DNA from: Larkinella terrae
Lineage (GTDB): Bacteria > Bacteroidota > Bacteroidia > Cytophagales > Spirosomataceae
Assembly: GCF_009668025.1 (NCBI RefSeq)
Contig: NZ_WJXZ01000001.1
Location: 549,814-613,813, forward strand
DNA length: 64,000 nt
Direction of reading: 5' to 3'
Part shown: piece by piece, positions 17,846-26,470 of the stretch
Layout: each line of letters starts with the position of its first letter
Position numbering within the stretch: position 1 is the first letter of the stretch
Notes under the pieces: generated by a model
Seen by the model: only the letters and a program-made list of their open reading frames with translations
What the model was told of the DNA's origin: nothing
Database searches by the model: none
Program-made: the position numbers and the translations under genes

Positions 17846-17917
17846 GGTTTAAAGTTTATAGTCCAACAGCATCAATCAAGATGCCTCTTTACAACTATAA
17901 ACGGGAAACTATAAACC
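17846..17917. repeat. Inverted repeat between nuoA and nuoB
   Basis: The left arm GGTTTAAAGTTTATAGT (17846-17862) faces two overlapping versions of its complement (AACTATAAAC and AACTATAAACC, 17893-17917). The nuoA stop codon (17917-17919) lies at the edge of the right arm. Same design as the repeats at 18408, 33976 and others. Confidence 0.6.
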
Positions 17918-18387
17918 TAAACTCTCTTATATTTCTGATTTACTTTTTCATACAGGGAAGCCGGTACGGCGGTTTTTAGCTGCGGTATTTTCGGCTCCGG
18001 TTTCACCCAATCCAGAAAGCCTTTTGCCCAGACGTAGGCCAGTCCCAACGCCAGTAGCGCCACAAAAACCAGCATTTCGGTCAGTGCCAGCCAGCCCCAC
18101 AAGCCATTCGTTTCTTCAATCAAAGCCTTTTGTCCAAAAACCGTGGCCCACGGAAACAGGAAAACCAGCTCGACATCGAACAGAACAAAAATAATGGCAA
18201 CTACGTAAAACCGCACATTGAACTGAATGTTCGCGTTGCCAACCGGTTCCTCGCCCGACTCATACGTAGTCAGCTTTTCGACATTCGGACGATTGGGCCG
18301 CAGCAGTCGGGCAACAAACAAAATCAGCCCAACAAACGCCAGGCCGGTGATGATAAAGAGTAAGATGATACCGAAGTCGGAAAGCAT
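17917..18387 (-). CDS. nuoA: NADH-quinone oxidoreductase subunit A
   Basis: A membrane subunit of complex I with three hydrophobic segments (about 5-27, 61-80 and 90-115). The loop between the first two carries the family motif TYESGEEPVGNANIQFNVRFYVVAI. It has 156 residues, some 30 more than the common length because of a basic, Pro/Lys-rich C-terminal tail. It is the first gene of the nuoA-nuoB-lipoprotein-nuoC cluster. Its start codon abuts the tandem units of the inverted repeat at 18389-18499, so the messenger probably begins with, or reads through, that hairpin. Confidence 0.93.
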   Translation of the reverse strand: MLSDFGIILLFIITGLAFVGLILFVARLLRPNRPNVEKLTTYESGEEPVGNANIQFNVRFYVVAIIFVLFDVELVFLFPWATVFGQKALIEETNGLWGWLALTEMLVFVALLALGLAYVWAKGFLDWVKPEPKIPQLKTAVPASLYEKVNQKYKRV

Positions 18388-18388
18388 T

Positions 18389-18499
18389 GACTATGATGGC
18401 GGTGATTGACTATGATTACGGTGATTGACTATGATGAAATATGATAAAAAACTAAAGTCGAATCATATTTCATCATAGTCAATCACCATAATCATAGTC
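18389..18499. repeat. Long inverted repeat of tandem units between the hydroxylase and nuoA
   Basis: Arms of 38 bases (18408-18445 and 18462-18499) match with one mismatch. Each is built from a 19-base unit ending in GTGATTGACTATGAT; a third unit lies at 18389-18407, directly against the nuoA start codon. A related sequence is at 32957-33069. Confidence 0.85.
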
Positions 18500-19120
18500 T
18501 TATTTCATATACGTTCCAAAAACATAATCCCAGAGCGGAGACGAAACGCCGTAATTCCGATCATGGCTTTTGTAATGGTGAACGGCGTGATTAACCCAAA
18601 GCTTCTTGAAGAAATTCTTGGGTGGAGCGTACGCATGCACGATGAAGTGGACGAACAGATAGCCCGCATACCCCACTAAAAAGCCCGGGAAAAAGGCGTA
18701 GGAAGCTTCGCCCATCAACAGAAACATAATGACAAACAAGGTTCCCCCCACAAAAATAGCCGCAGCCGGGGGCATCGCCAGCCGGGTTTTGTCCTTCGGA
18801 TATTCGTGGTGAATTCCGTGAAATGTGTACTGGATTTTAGCTTTCGTTGGCGTGTCGGTTTCCATATGAAAAACGCCCCGGTGAACTGCATATTCAACCA
18901 GGCTAAAAACCGTCATTCCGGCAAAAAAGAGGAAGATGATCCAGGGCGTCGACATGTCGGTATACGTAAAAGCATACCAGCCGAACAGCGTGGATGTAAC
19001 CAGATACAGAGTAATTGGAACCGAGATGTGGGTGCGGGATAAACGTTCCAGAATGGGATTCTCAAACAACGTTTTGGTGCCGCTATTTTTGGGTTTGATT
19101 TTGGTTATTGTTTGTTCCAT
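18500..19120 (-). CDS. Fatty acid hydroxylase (sterol desaturase superfamily)
   Basis: A 206-residue integral membrane di-iron enzyme. The histidine clusters that bind the metal are present in order: HRGVFH, HGIHHEYP, HFIVHAY and HAVHHYKSHDRNYG. Four hydrophobic segments separate them. The length and the pattern are nearest to bacterial relatives of the FA2H/Scs7 fatty acid 2-hydroxylases, enzymes that in Bacteroidota act on sphingolipid or ornithine-lipid acyl chains; a carotenoid hydroxylase is the other possibility. It has its own promoter at 19189-19220 and ends at an inverted repeat. Confidence 0.82.
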   Translation of the reverse strand: MEQTITKIKPKNSGTKTLFENPILERLSRTHISVPITLYLVTSTLFGWYAFTYTDMSTPWIIFLFFAGMTVFSLVEYAVHRGVFHMETDTPTKAKIQYTFHGIHHEYPKDKTRLAMPPAAAIFVGGTLFVIMFLLMGEASYAFFPGFLVGYAGYLFVHFIVHAYAPPKNFFKKLWVNHAVHHYKSHDRNYGVSSPLWDYVFGTYMK

Positions 19121-19188
19121 ACTATGATTAATTAAAGACGCCGAAACGTTGGGGAGCGTACAAGCGTGGGTTGCATACGTGTTATTCG

Positions 19189-19220
19189 CAAATGTAAACT
19201 ACTTTTTGACAGATAGTCAA
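19189..19220 (-). promoter_or_regulatory. Promoter of the fatty acid hydroxylase gene
   Basis: On the minus strand, TTG (19218-19220), 21 bases, then TACATTTG (19189-19196). This fits the Bacteroidota -33/-7 consensus in both sequence and spacing and lies 69 bases before the start codon. Confidence 0.6.
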
Positions 19221-19236
19221 CTTATTTGACTGAATC

Positions 19237-20568
19237 CTATTTTGTAATTAACTGGTCTTCGACTTTTTGCTTGATGGCTTCAAAATTACCTTTCGGCAGC
19301 TTCGGTTTGATAATCAGCCGCAACGATTGATCGTCGCTCAGGTAATTCCACGCCCAATTGATCAGGATGAGCAGGCGGTTTTTAACGCCGACAATTGCCA
19401 TCAGGTGCACAAACAGCCAGACCATCCAGGCAAAAACGCCCTGAAACTTCCAGAAGGGCAAATCAACGACGGCTTTTCCGCGCCCGATGGTCGCCATAGT
19501 TCCCAGATCCTTATACGTAAACTCCTCCGGCGATTGGCCTTTCTGCATCCGGATCAGGTTTTTGGCCAGGTGTTTTCCCTGCTGAATCGCCGGTTGGGCA
19601 ATTTGCGGGTGCCCGTTCGGGTATTTCTCTTCGGTCATCAGTGCAATGTCGCCGACGGCAAAAATGTCCGGAAAGCCCTGCACCTGACTAAACCGGTCGA
19701 CCAGCAGCCGCCCCCCGCGCCCGATGGTTTCGGTCGGAAAACCGCTCAGCGGATTGGCTTTTACCCCAGCGGCCCAAACCAGGTTGTTCGTCCGGATGGT
19801 CGAGCCGTCGGCCATATAAACCAGCCGACCGTCGAAATCCTGAACCCGGGTTTTCAGCCGGACAATCACGCCCAGTTTCTCCAGGTATTGCTGCGATTTG
19901 ACCTGCGAATTTTCCGACATCGGCCCCAGCAACTCACCGCCGGATTCGATGAGGTAAATTTTCATCATCCGGAAATCCAGCTCGGGGTAATCGCTCGGCA
20001 ATACAGTTTTTCGCATTTCAGCAAAGGTTCCGCATAATTCGACACCCGTAGGCCCTCCTCCCACTACGACTACGTTCAAAAAACCTTCTTTTTCGTCCAG
20101 ATTGTCGACGGACAGGGCATCTTCGAAGTTCTGCAACATCCGGTTTCGGAGCGCAATAGCCTCAGAAACAGACTTCATCGGCAAGGCGCGCTCGATGATA
20201 TTCTGCATACCAAAAAAATTGGTATCGGCTCCGGTCGATACCACGAGGTAGTCGTATTCGATCGGCCCAAGGTCTGTATCGATGGATTTGGTTTCGGGAT
20301 GAACCGCTGTGACGGTCGTCACGCGGATGTGGACGTTTTTACAGTCCTGAAAAACCGCCCGCAGCGGGAACAGAATGGAGCTGGCTTCCAGCCCGGAAGT
20401 TGCCACCTGGTAATACAGCGGCTGAAACTCGTGAAAGTTATTTTTATTGATCAGGACAACCTGAAACTCCTTCCGGCGCGCGAGCTTACGCGCCAGTTTC
20501 AACCCGCCAAACCCCGCTCCTACGATCACTACTCGTTTTCGGTCGGTACGTGGGATATTGGGATTCAT
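19237..20568 (-). CDS. Type II NADH dehydrogenase (NDH-2)
   Basis: Single-subunit, non-pumping NADH:quinone oxidoreductase bound to the inner membrane surface. Two nucleotide-binding folds are evident: FAD at VVIVGAGFGGLKLARKL (residues 13-29) and NADH at VVVVGGGPTGVELCGTF (about 165-181). The FAD-contacting FAVGDIA is near 290. A hydrophobic C-terminal segment (FVHLMAIVGVKNRLLILINW) fits membrane attachment. At 443 residues it is normal. With nuoA-C a few genes away, the organism appears to have both coupled and uncoupled NADH entry points. Confidence 0.9.
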   Translation of the reverse strand: MNPNIPRTDRKRVVIVGAGFGGLKLARKLARRKEFQVVLINKNNFHEFQPLYYQVATSGLEASSILFPLRAVFQDCKNVHIRVTTVTAVHPETKSIDTDLGPIEYDYLVVSTGADTNFFGMQNIIERALPMKSVSEAIALRNRMLQNFEDALSVDNLDEKEGFLNVVVVGGGPTGVELCGTFAEMRKTVLPSDYPELDFRMMKIYLIESGGELLGPMSENSQVKSQQYLEKLGVIVRLKTRVQDFDGRLVYMADGSTIRTNNLVWAAGVKANPLSGFPTETIGRGGRLLVDRFSQVQGFPDIFAVGDIALMTEEKYPNGHPQIAQPAIQQGKHLAKNLIRMQKGQSPEEFTYKDLGTMATIGRGKAVVDLPFWKFQGVFAWMVWLFVHLMAIVGVKNRLLILINWAWNYLSDDQSLRLIIKPKLPKGNFEAIKQKVEDQLITK

Positions 20569-20700
20569 GCGCGCTGGAGTTAGACCTTTTTGTCAGGATA
20601 ACTACATTCGTTTGCGTAAGGTTTCAACGTATTCCACTAACCGTTCGTTTTTTTCGCCAAACGACAATATTCTATTTAGTCAATCAGCCAACGGGGTTTG

Positions 20701-21624
20701 TTACGATTTTACTTCAACCGCTTTACTGTCGGTGGCCACCTTCGCCTTGCCCTGCTCAAACGTCAGATCGATGCGCCCCAGGTAAATTCCGGCAAAACCC
20801 ACCTGATTGATCAACACCGGCAGCCCGTCCTGGTTCAATACATTGACCGGGGCGTCGAGAAACGTGTGTGTGTGGCCGCCAATGATCAGATCAATATTCC
20901 GGGTTTTGGACGCTAGCACACGATCCGAAACCGTGCTATCGTTATACTGATACCCCAGGTGCGACAGGCAGATGACGTAATCGCATTTTTTCTCGTTCCG
21001 CAAAACCGCGGCCACCGCGTTGGCGGTTTCAACCGGTTCGACGTACACCGTTTCTTTGAATAACTCTTTTGGAATCAGGCCCTCCGGTTTAATTCCCAGA
21101 CCAAAAACGCCAATTTTCAAGCCGTCTTTCCTGAAAATCCGGTACGGTTCCGTCCGCCCGTTCATGGCCGTATTTTTGAAATCATAATTGGCGATCAGAA
21201 ACGGAAAGGCCGCTTTCCCGAACTGCAGGACCATATTTTCCATTCCGCCGTCGAAATCGTGGTTGCCGATCGTACTGGCGTCGTAGCGCATCCGGTTCAT
21301 GGCCTGCACTTCGGGTTCGCCCTTATAGAGATTGAAATACGGCGTTCCCTGAAACAGATCGCCCGCGTCGAACAGCAGCACATTGGGCTGTTCTTTCCGA
21401 ATCTGCTCGATCAGCGTGGCCCGGCGCACAATCCCTCCGCGTCCGGCGTTGCGGCTTCCGTCCATCGGAAACGGGTCCAGCCGACTGTGCACGTCGTTCG
21501 TGTGCAGAATGGTCAACTGGGTCGATTTCGGTTTGGCGAAAGCTTCCGGGGCCAAACCGCCGATCACAGCGGCCGCCCCGAAAAGTTTCAGAAACTGGCG
21601 TCTATTGGATTGTAATGCGTCCAT
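20701..21624 (-). CDS. 5'-nucleotidase family metallophosphoesterase, N-terminal domain as a separate protein
   Basis: A 307-residue calcineurin-like phosphoesterase corresponding only to the catalytic half of UshA/NT5E-type 5'-nucleotidases. Metal ligands are visible in LTILHTNDVHSR (near 35-45), FDAGDLFQG, TIGNHDFDGG and IGGHTHTF. The N-terminus NRRQFLKLFGAAAV is a twin-arginine export signal. The substrate-binding half is encoded by the preceding gene, whose 3' end overlaps this start by 23 bases. The two proteins probably assemble in the periplasm; adenosine- or UDP-sugar phosphates are the likely substrates. Confidence 0.85.
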   Translation of the reverse strand: MDALQSNRRQFLKLFGAAAVIGGLAPEAFAKPKSTQLTILHTNDVHSRLDPFPMDGSRNAGRGGIVRRATLIEQIRKEQPNVLLFDAGDLFQGTPYFNLYKGEPEVQAMNRMRYDASTIGNHDFDGGMENMVLQFGKAAFPFLIANYDFKNTAMNGRTEPYRIFRKDGLKIGVFGLGIKPEGLIPKELFKETVYVEPVETANAVAAVLRNEKKCDYVICLSHLGYQYNDSTVSDRVLASKTRNIDLIIGGHTHTFLDAPVNVLNQDGLPVLINQVGFAGIYLGRIDLTFEQGKAKVATDSKAVEVKS

Positions 21625-22363
21625 CGGTTGTCGGATTTATGGGTTGACCGGATTTACCAAGCTGCCGGAAATAATCGATAAAAACATCGCGTAGAGTCAG
21701 ATTAAAATCTTTGCGGGCAACGGCATCTTTCAGGAAAGCCGTTCCTCCGCCCCGGTTGGCAATATAATCACTCATCAAAACCGTATAGGTCTGGTTGGGA
21801 TCAAATGTTTTTCCATTCGTGAATGCGATGGAAGTCAGCACGTTGTCTTTGATCACGACCCGGATTCCACCCACTACCAGCGATTGCTCATCGGCCTCGC
21901 TTTTTACAAAAAACTCAAGAAACTGGCGCAGCATCGAGCCTTTCAGCGTCAGCATCACCAGTTGATTATCAAACGGCATTACTTCGTAAATACTGCCGAT
22001 CCGGATCGGGCCTTTCGGCAAACCGGTCCGAATACCGCCGTAGTTCAGGTGGGAACAATCGGCGCTGACGCCCACCTTCTGCTGCGCATACTGCAACATG
22101 GCGTCGGTGAGCAGGTTGTTGAGCGCACATTCCGGTTTGGCCCGCTCCAGCGGCACCGCCGACACCACCAGCACCTCGTTCATGGTCTGGTCGAGTTGCT
22201 GTTTATACGGTTGTAAAAACCGGGCCATACCGCTATCGGCCGGAGCCGCCAGCGAGTCGACCTGAACGCGTTTGTACGACTGGTTCGTCAGGTGATAACC
22301 GGTCTGACAGGCCGTCGTCAGCAACGCCAGAACCGGGAGGATAAATGTCTTTTTTAGTCGCAT
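21602..22363 (-). CDS. 5'-nucleotidase C-terminal domain lipoprotein
   Basis: A 253-residue lipoprotein (MRLKKTFILPVLALLTTAC, Cys19) consisting of the 5'-nucleotidase C-terminal, substrate-binding domain alone: NYGGIR matches the conserved NGGIR, followed by IYEVMPFDNQLVMLTLKG and, near the end, TYTVLMSDYIANRGGG. It has no metal-binding residues of its own. It overlaps by 23 bases the gene for the catalytic half, which is downstream in the same operon, so translation is likely coupled. It begins 9 bases after the M1 peptidase stop. Confidence 0.85.
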   Translation of the reverse strand: MRLKKTFILPVLALLTTACQTGYHLTNQSYKRVQVDSLAAPADSGMARFLQPYKQQLDQTMNEVLVVSAVPLERAKPECALNNLLTDAMLQYAQQKVGVSADCSHLNYGGIRTGLPKGPIRIGSIYEVMPFDNQLVMLTLKGSMLRQFLEFFVKSEADEQSLVVGGIRVVIKDNVLTSIAFTNGKTFDPNQTYTVLMSDYIANRGGGTAFLKDAVARKDFNLTLRDVFIDYFRQLGKSGQPINPTTDGRITIQ

Positions 22364-22371
22364 GATGAGCT

Positions 22372-24039
22372 TTACTCCTGTTGTTTTTGAATGGGTTCCT
22401 GGTAAATTCGGGCACCAAAATATTGCAATTCATACGCGAAATTCAACCATCCCTGCGACCGGCGAATGAGCGTGGTCTGCCACTCCCGCGTCGTGTATAA
22501 CGTGTGCCAGGGGCCGTAGGCAAACCGGTATTTCAGGGGCATATTGAATCCTTTCGCATCCGCAATCCAGCGGTGCTGAACCTCGATAAAATCACCTTTT
22601 TCGGTCACCCGGTATTCGACAACGGGCGGGGCTGCATAGTTAAGAAACTGATCAAAGATCGGCCGGAGATCCTTTTCGGTTTCCCGGCACAAGATATCGA
22701 TAATCTGTTTGGTAGTTACAAACTTATGGTTTCGCTCCAGCGCCACTTTCCGCAGGGCCATAAACCAGATATTGTCGTCGTCGACCACGCAGCGCAGCGA
22801 GTGCAGCAGCCAGGTTCCTTTGAAGTAAATATCCGTATCCTTGTGCTGGTAATTGACGCCCCGCGGCCCCATCATCGGGTACTTGTTTTTAATCAGCGGT
22901 TTTTGCGTCATCAGGTATTTCACCGCCTTTGGATAGCCGTCCGTATTTTCCACGTAAATGGATTCCATGTAGGTGGCAAATGCCTCGTGAATCCACATTT
23001 CGGCCGGATCGATACAGCTCAGGCTGTTGCCAAAATACTCGTGGGCGCTTTCGTGAATGAGGATAAAGTCGAAGCCGAAAGCGTTGTTTTTGTAATTGTT
23101 GCCGTAGGCAATGGCGCTCTGATGCTCCATGCCCAAATACGGCGTTTCAACCACCGAATAACCGTCGCGCCAGAACGGAAAATGACCGAAAAACCACTCA
23201 TACGTATCCAGCATCCCGATCACCTGCTCGAAATGGACGCGCGCTTTTGCTTCATTGTAACGCAGTACGTGGTAATTCAGGTCGAGGTAGCGGTAGTCCC
23301 GGCTGCGGTATTCGTCGGTAATCAGCACATAATCGCCCAGATTAAAAGTCACATTGTAGGTGTTGATGGAATAGGAAACCGCCCAGACAAACTCGGTCTG
23401 GTTTTCGCCTACGTCCTGTTTCTGCAACAGCCGCCCGTTCGAAACCGCTTTCAGACCACGCGGCACGCGAAACGTCGTCCGCATCGAATCCGGCTCGTCG
23501 GACAAATGATCCTTGCAGGGCCACCACGAGCTGGCACCCAGTCCCTCGCAGGAAACACCCACCCAATCGTTGCCCAAACTGTCTTTTTTCCAGGAAAAAC
23601 CGCCATCCCATGGCGGATTAACCGCTTCGCGGGGCTTTCCGTGGTATGTCACCTTGATTTCTTCGACCGCATCTTTTTCCTGGGCCGCCTTCATGGTTAC
23701 AAAAATGGCGTTGCCTTCCCGGACATATTTCAGCGATTCGCCCCCCTGCTTGATCGACTCAATCGTCAGATTTTCAAACAGATCGATCTGCATGCGTTTG
23801 AACGGCGCCCGTACCCGATACCGGATCGTGTTGCTCCCCGCAATGGATTTCGTGACCGGATCAACCGATAAATTCAGGTCGTAAAAAGTCACATTATAGC
23901 AGGTTCGTTCGGGGCGCAGGGAGCCGCGCAGCGAGTCCTGCCGGGTAAAACGTTCGGGTTCAGAAGGTTGCAGAGGTTGTTGAGCCAGAAGGGCAATCGA
24001 ATAAAAAAAGGCCACCACGGCCACTAACCATTTTCTCAT
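22372..24039 (-). CDS. M1 family metallopeptidase
   Basis: An exported zinc aminopeptidase-like protein of 555 residues with a signal peptide (residues 1-19). The zinc site is HESAH with the third ligand Glu 18 residues later in IHEAFATY, the gluzincin pattern HExxH-x18-E. The exopeptidase motif (GAMEN in aminopeptidase N) reads LGMEHQS. The C-terminal half is short, without the large helical domain of PepN. It heads a three-gene operon with the two nucleotidase halves, which suggests joint use in scavenging peptides and nucleotides from the surroundings. Confidence 0.88.
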   Translation of the reverse strand: MRKWLVAVVAFFYSIALLAQQPLQPSEPERFTRQDSLRGSLRPERTCYNVTFYDLNLSVDPVTKSIAGSNTIRYRVRAPFKRMQIDLFENLTIESIKQGGESLKYVREGNAIFVTMKAAQEKDAVEEIKVTYHGKPREAVNPPWDGGFSWKKDSLGNDWVGVSCEGLGASSWWPCKDHLSDEPDSMRTTFRVPRGLKAVSNGRLLQKQDVGENQTEFVWAVSYSINTYNVTFNLGDYVLITDEYRSRDYRYLDLNYHVLRYNEAKARVHFEQVIGMLDTYEWFFGHFPFWRDGYSVVETPYLGMEHQSAIAYGNNYKNNAFGFDFILIHESAHEYFGNSLSCIDPAEMWIHEAFATYMESIYVENTDGYPKAVKYLMTQKPLIKNKYPMMGPRGVNYQHKDTDIYFKGTWLLHSLRCVVDDDNIWFMALRKVALERNHKFVTTKQIIDILCRETEKDLRPIFDQFLNYAAPPVVEYRVTEKGDFIEVQHRWIADAKGFNMPLKYRFAYGPWHTLYTTREWQTTLIRRSQGWLNFAYELQYFGARIYQEPIQKQQE

Positions 24040-24061
24040 GAATGCACGTTCAATATCTACA

Positions 24062-24088
24062 CAAAAATAAGAAATTAAACTCCGGCAA
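24062..24088 (-). promoter_or_regulatory. Candidate promoter of the M1 peptidase operon
   Basis: On the minus strand, TTG (24086-24088) and TATTTTTG (24062-24069) separated by 16 bases. The -7 part fits TAnnTTTG; the spacing is a little short. It lies 23 bases before the start codon. Confidence 0.4.
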
Positions 24089-24467
24089 CCAGCATCGTTC
24101 GGCAGGGCTGGTCATGAATAAAGAATTTCAATTCCATCTTCGGTTACCTGAAGTATATATTCTTTTCTTTTCGTAAATAATCCCAGCAGGGCCGAATTAC
24201 AAATCTTCATTCGGTTTCAACTCGCTGACGCCTTCTCCGCAAACGAGATAAACCGGTTTGGGTTACGAGTTTAGTTCGATTGTTTTTTACGGGAACGTGT
24301 TTCTGACCGTTAAAAAGCTTATTTTAGTTTTTGACCTTCTTCAACAACCTGTCGCTGATAATCATCGGTCCGCTTCGCTGCGGCCGGTGCGAAACCGTAT
24401 TCTAAAAGTTTACACAATTCGATTTTATTTCGCTCATCTTTACGATAAAAGATCCGGCCCGTTCGCT

Positions 24468-26399
24468 ATGCAATACCGTCTGTTACTGGCTTTTCTGGGT
24501 TATCTGACGGTGCTGAACGGGCGTTTGGCACTGGCGCAGGTGCCTAATTCGCTCGATTCGGTGCGGGTATATCTGAAAACGCACACGGTTCAGGATACGA
24601 ATTACGTCCGCGCCCTGAACGTCCTGGGTCGGGAGCTTCATTCGGGTGCTGATCCGGATTACGAGCGGGCCGATTCGGTGCTGAAAGTCTCGGAACAACT
24701 GGCTGAAAAGCTCCACTACGGCCTGGGGCTGGCCAAAGCCTTTACCAACCGGGCTTCCATTTATTACCTGACCGATCAACCGCAACTGGCGCTGGATTAT
24801 TTCCAGAAAGCGCTCACAACCGCCGAAAATCACCAGTTACCGCCCCGGTTTATCTGCGGGGCCCTTTCTAACGTCGCTGCGGCCCTCGGTAAACTTCAGC
24901 GGTACGATAAGGTGGTGGAAATGGAATTGCGTTCTCTGAAGTTGCAGGAAAAGTATAACGTGCAACCCCGCATTGCGACCACTTACGGCGGCATCGGCAA
25001 CGCGTTCCGGCAAATGCGCAAACCGCAGCAGGCGCTTCCCTATTATCAACAGGCGCTGCGACTGATGAAGGTTGAAAAAAACACCCGGGGCATGTCCATT
25101 ATCGAGAACAACATGGGCATCTGCTACGATTATCTGGAGCGGTATGATCAGTCGTTGAAATACTACAAAATGGCCCTCAAACACGCTGAAGAAGCAAAAT
25201 TCGAGCTATTGCAGGCCGATATTCTGGTAAACATCGGTCTGACGCTGAATTTGTCCAAACGCTCAGCGGAGGCCATTCCGTTCGTAGAACAGTCGCTGGC
25301 AATCGGGCGTCGGCAGGAAAATAAAGCGAGCATGGCGACGGCTTATTTCAATCTGGGTCGGATTTACGAGGATTTAAAACAGTATAAACCGGCCGAGGAA
25401 AACCTGAAAAATGCGCTCGCGCTGGCGAAAGAAATCGATCACACTGACAAAATAACCAATTATACGCAGGCGCTGGCCGATCTGTACGGCGGCATGAAGA
25501 ATTTCGAGGAAGCCTACCGGTTTCAACTGGAAAAAAACCGGCAGACGGATTCGGTCAAAACGGTTCGAACGGATGCCGAGGTCCAGCGGTTGGTGGCCGG
25601 ATACGAAACCGGTAAAAAAGAGGCCCAGATTAAAATCCTCCGCCAGCAGGCTCAGTTGCAAAAAGAAGAACTCCGCCAGCAGCGGTTTCAACGAAACACC
25701 TTTCTGATCGGCGGAATATTATTGCTGTTGTTGGGCGGGGCCGTGACGGCCTGGCTGCTCAACCGCGCCCGGCTCCGGCGGCTGGAAGATTCGCTGAAAC
25801 TCCGCAAACAGATTGCGCACGATCTGCACGACGAAGTGGGCAGCACCCTCAGCAGCATTTCGTTACTGAGCGGCCACACCAACGAACTGCTGCGGCAAAA
25901 CCGCCCGGAAACCGCTCAGAAAATGGTGAAGAAAATCTATACCGACGCCCGCCAGATTCTGGAATCCATCGATGAAATCATCTGGACGATCAATCCCGGC
26001 AACGACTCGCTCCCGCGCATTGCGATGCGGCTGCAGGAATACGCGCAACCGCTGATGGATTCCAAAAACATCCGGTTTTCGTTCGTAACCAATCCTTCGC
26101 TGGACCTCGCGCCCATTTCGATGGAAGTTCGCCGTGGCCTTTATCTCATTGGGAAAGAAGCAGTTAATAACCTCGTCAAATACTCTAACGCGACGCAGGC
26201 CACCATCCGGTTCGACTACGACAAGGGCCAGATTGTGGTTTTGATTGAAGACAACGGCCGGGGTTTTTCGCCCGACCAGAACACCGGTCGGACGGGCCAG
26301 CAAAGCATGCAGCAGCGCGCCCGCGAACTGGGCGGGGAGCTAACCGTGCAATCGGCCCCCGACGACGGCACCCGAATCCGGCTGGTCGTCAACGGTTAA
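24468..26399 (+). CDS. TPR-containing sensor histidine kinase (HisKA_3 type)
   Basis: The start is the ATG of MQYRLLLAFLGYLTVL, which gives a signal peptide; the 70 open codons upstream are non-coding in character. The 643 residues comprise a periplasmic array of TPR repeats (about 90-390, with pairs such as ALPYYQQALRLMKVEKN and SLKYYKMALKHAEEAK), a coiled coil, one membrane helix (about 411-430), the phospho-acceptor HDLHDEVGSTLSS (His near 450) and a HATPase domain with NLVKYS and DNGRGF (about 567 and 595). The response regulator follows 71 bases downstream. The ligand is unknown. Confidence 0.9.
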   Translation: MQYRLLLAFLGYLTVLNGRLALAQVPNSLDSVRVYLKTHTVQDTNYVRALNVLGRELHSGADPDYERADSVLKVSEQLAEKLHYGLGLAKAFTNRASIYYLTDQPQLALDYFQKALTTAENHQLPPRFICGALSNVAAALGKLQRYDKVVEMELRSLKLQEKYNVQPRIATTYGGIGNAFRQMRKPQQALPYYQQALRLMKVEKNTRGMSIIENNMGICYDYLERYDQSLKYYKMALKHAEEAKFELLQADILVNIGLTLNLSKRSAEAIPFVEQSLAIGRRQENKASMATAYFNLGRIYEDLKQYKPAEENLKNALALAKEIDHTDKITNYTQALADLYGGMKNFEEAYRFQLEKNRQTDSVKTVRTDAEVQRLVAGYETGKKEAQIKILRQQAQLQKEELRQQRFQRNTFLIGGILLLLLGGAVTAWLLNRARLRRLEDSLKLRKQIAHDLHDEVGSTLSSISLLSGHTNELLRQNRPETAQKMVKKIYTDARQILESIDEIIWTINPGNDSLPRIAMRLQEYAQPLMDSKNIRFSFVTNPSLDLAPISMEVRRGLYLIGKEAVNNLVKYSNATQATIRFDYDKGQIVVLIEDNGRGFSPDQNTGRTGQQSMQQRARELGGELTVQSAPDDGTRIRLVVNG

Positions 26400-26470
26400 T
26401 TCATATCTTTATCCGATTTTAGTCTACAAACGGGCGGTTTATTTTTACCGGGCGGTTAACGGTTTTTCCC

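Noticed and set aside
22504-23871. 455-residue plus-strand open frame
   Set aside because: Antisense to the M1 peptidase with its intact HExxH-x18-E site; no independent coding features.
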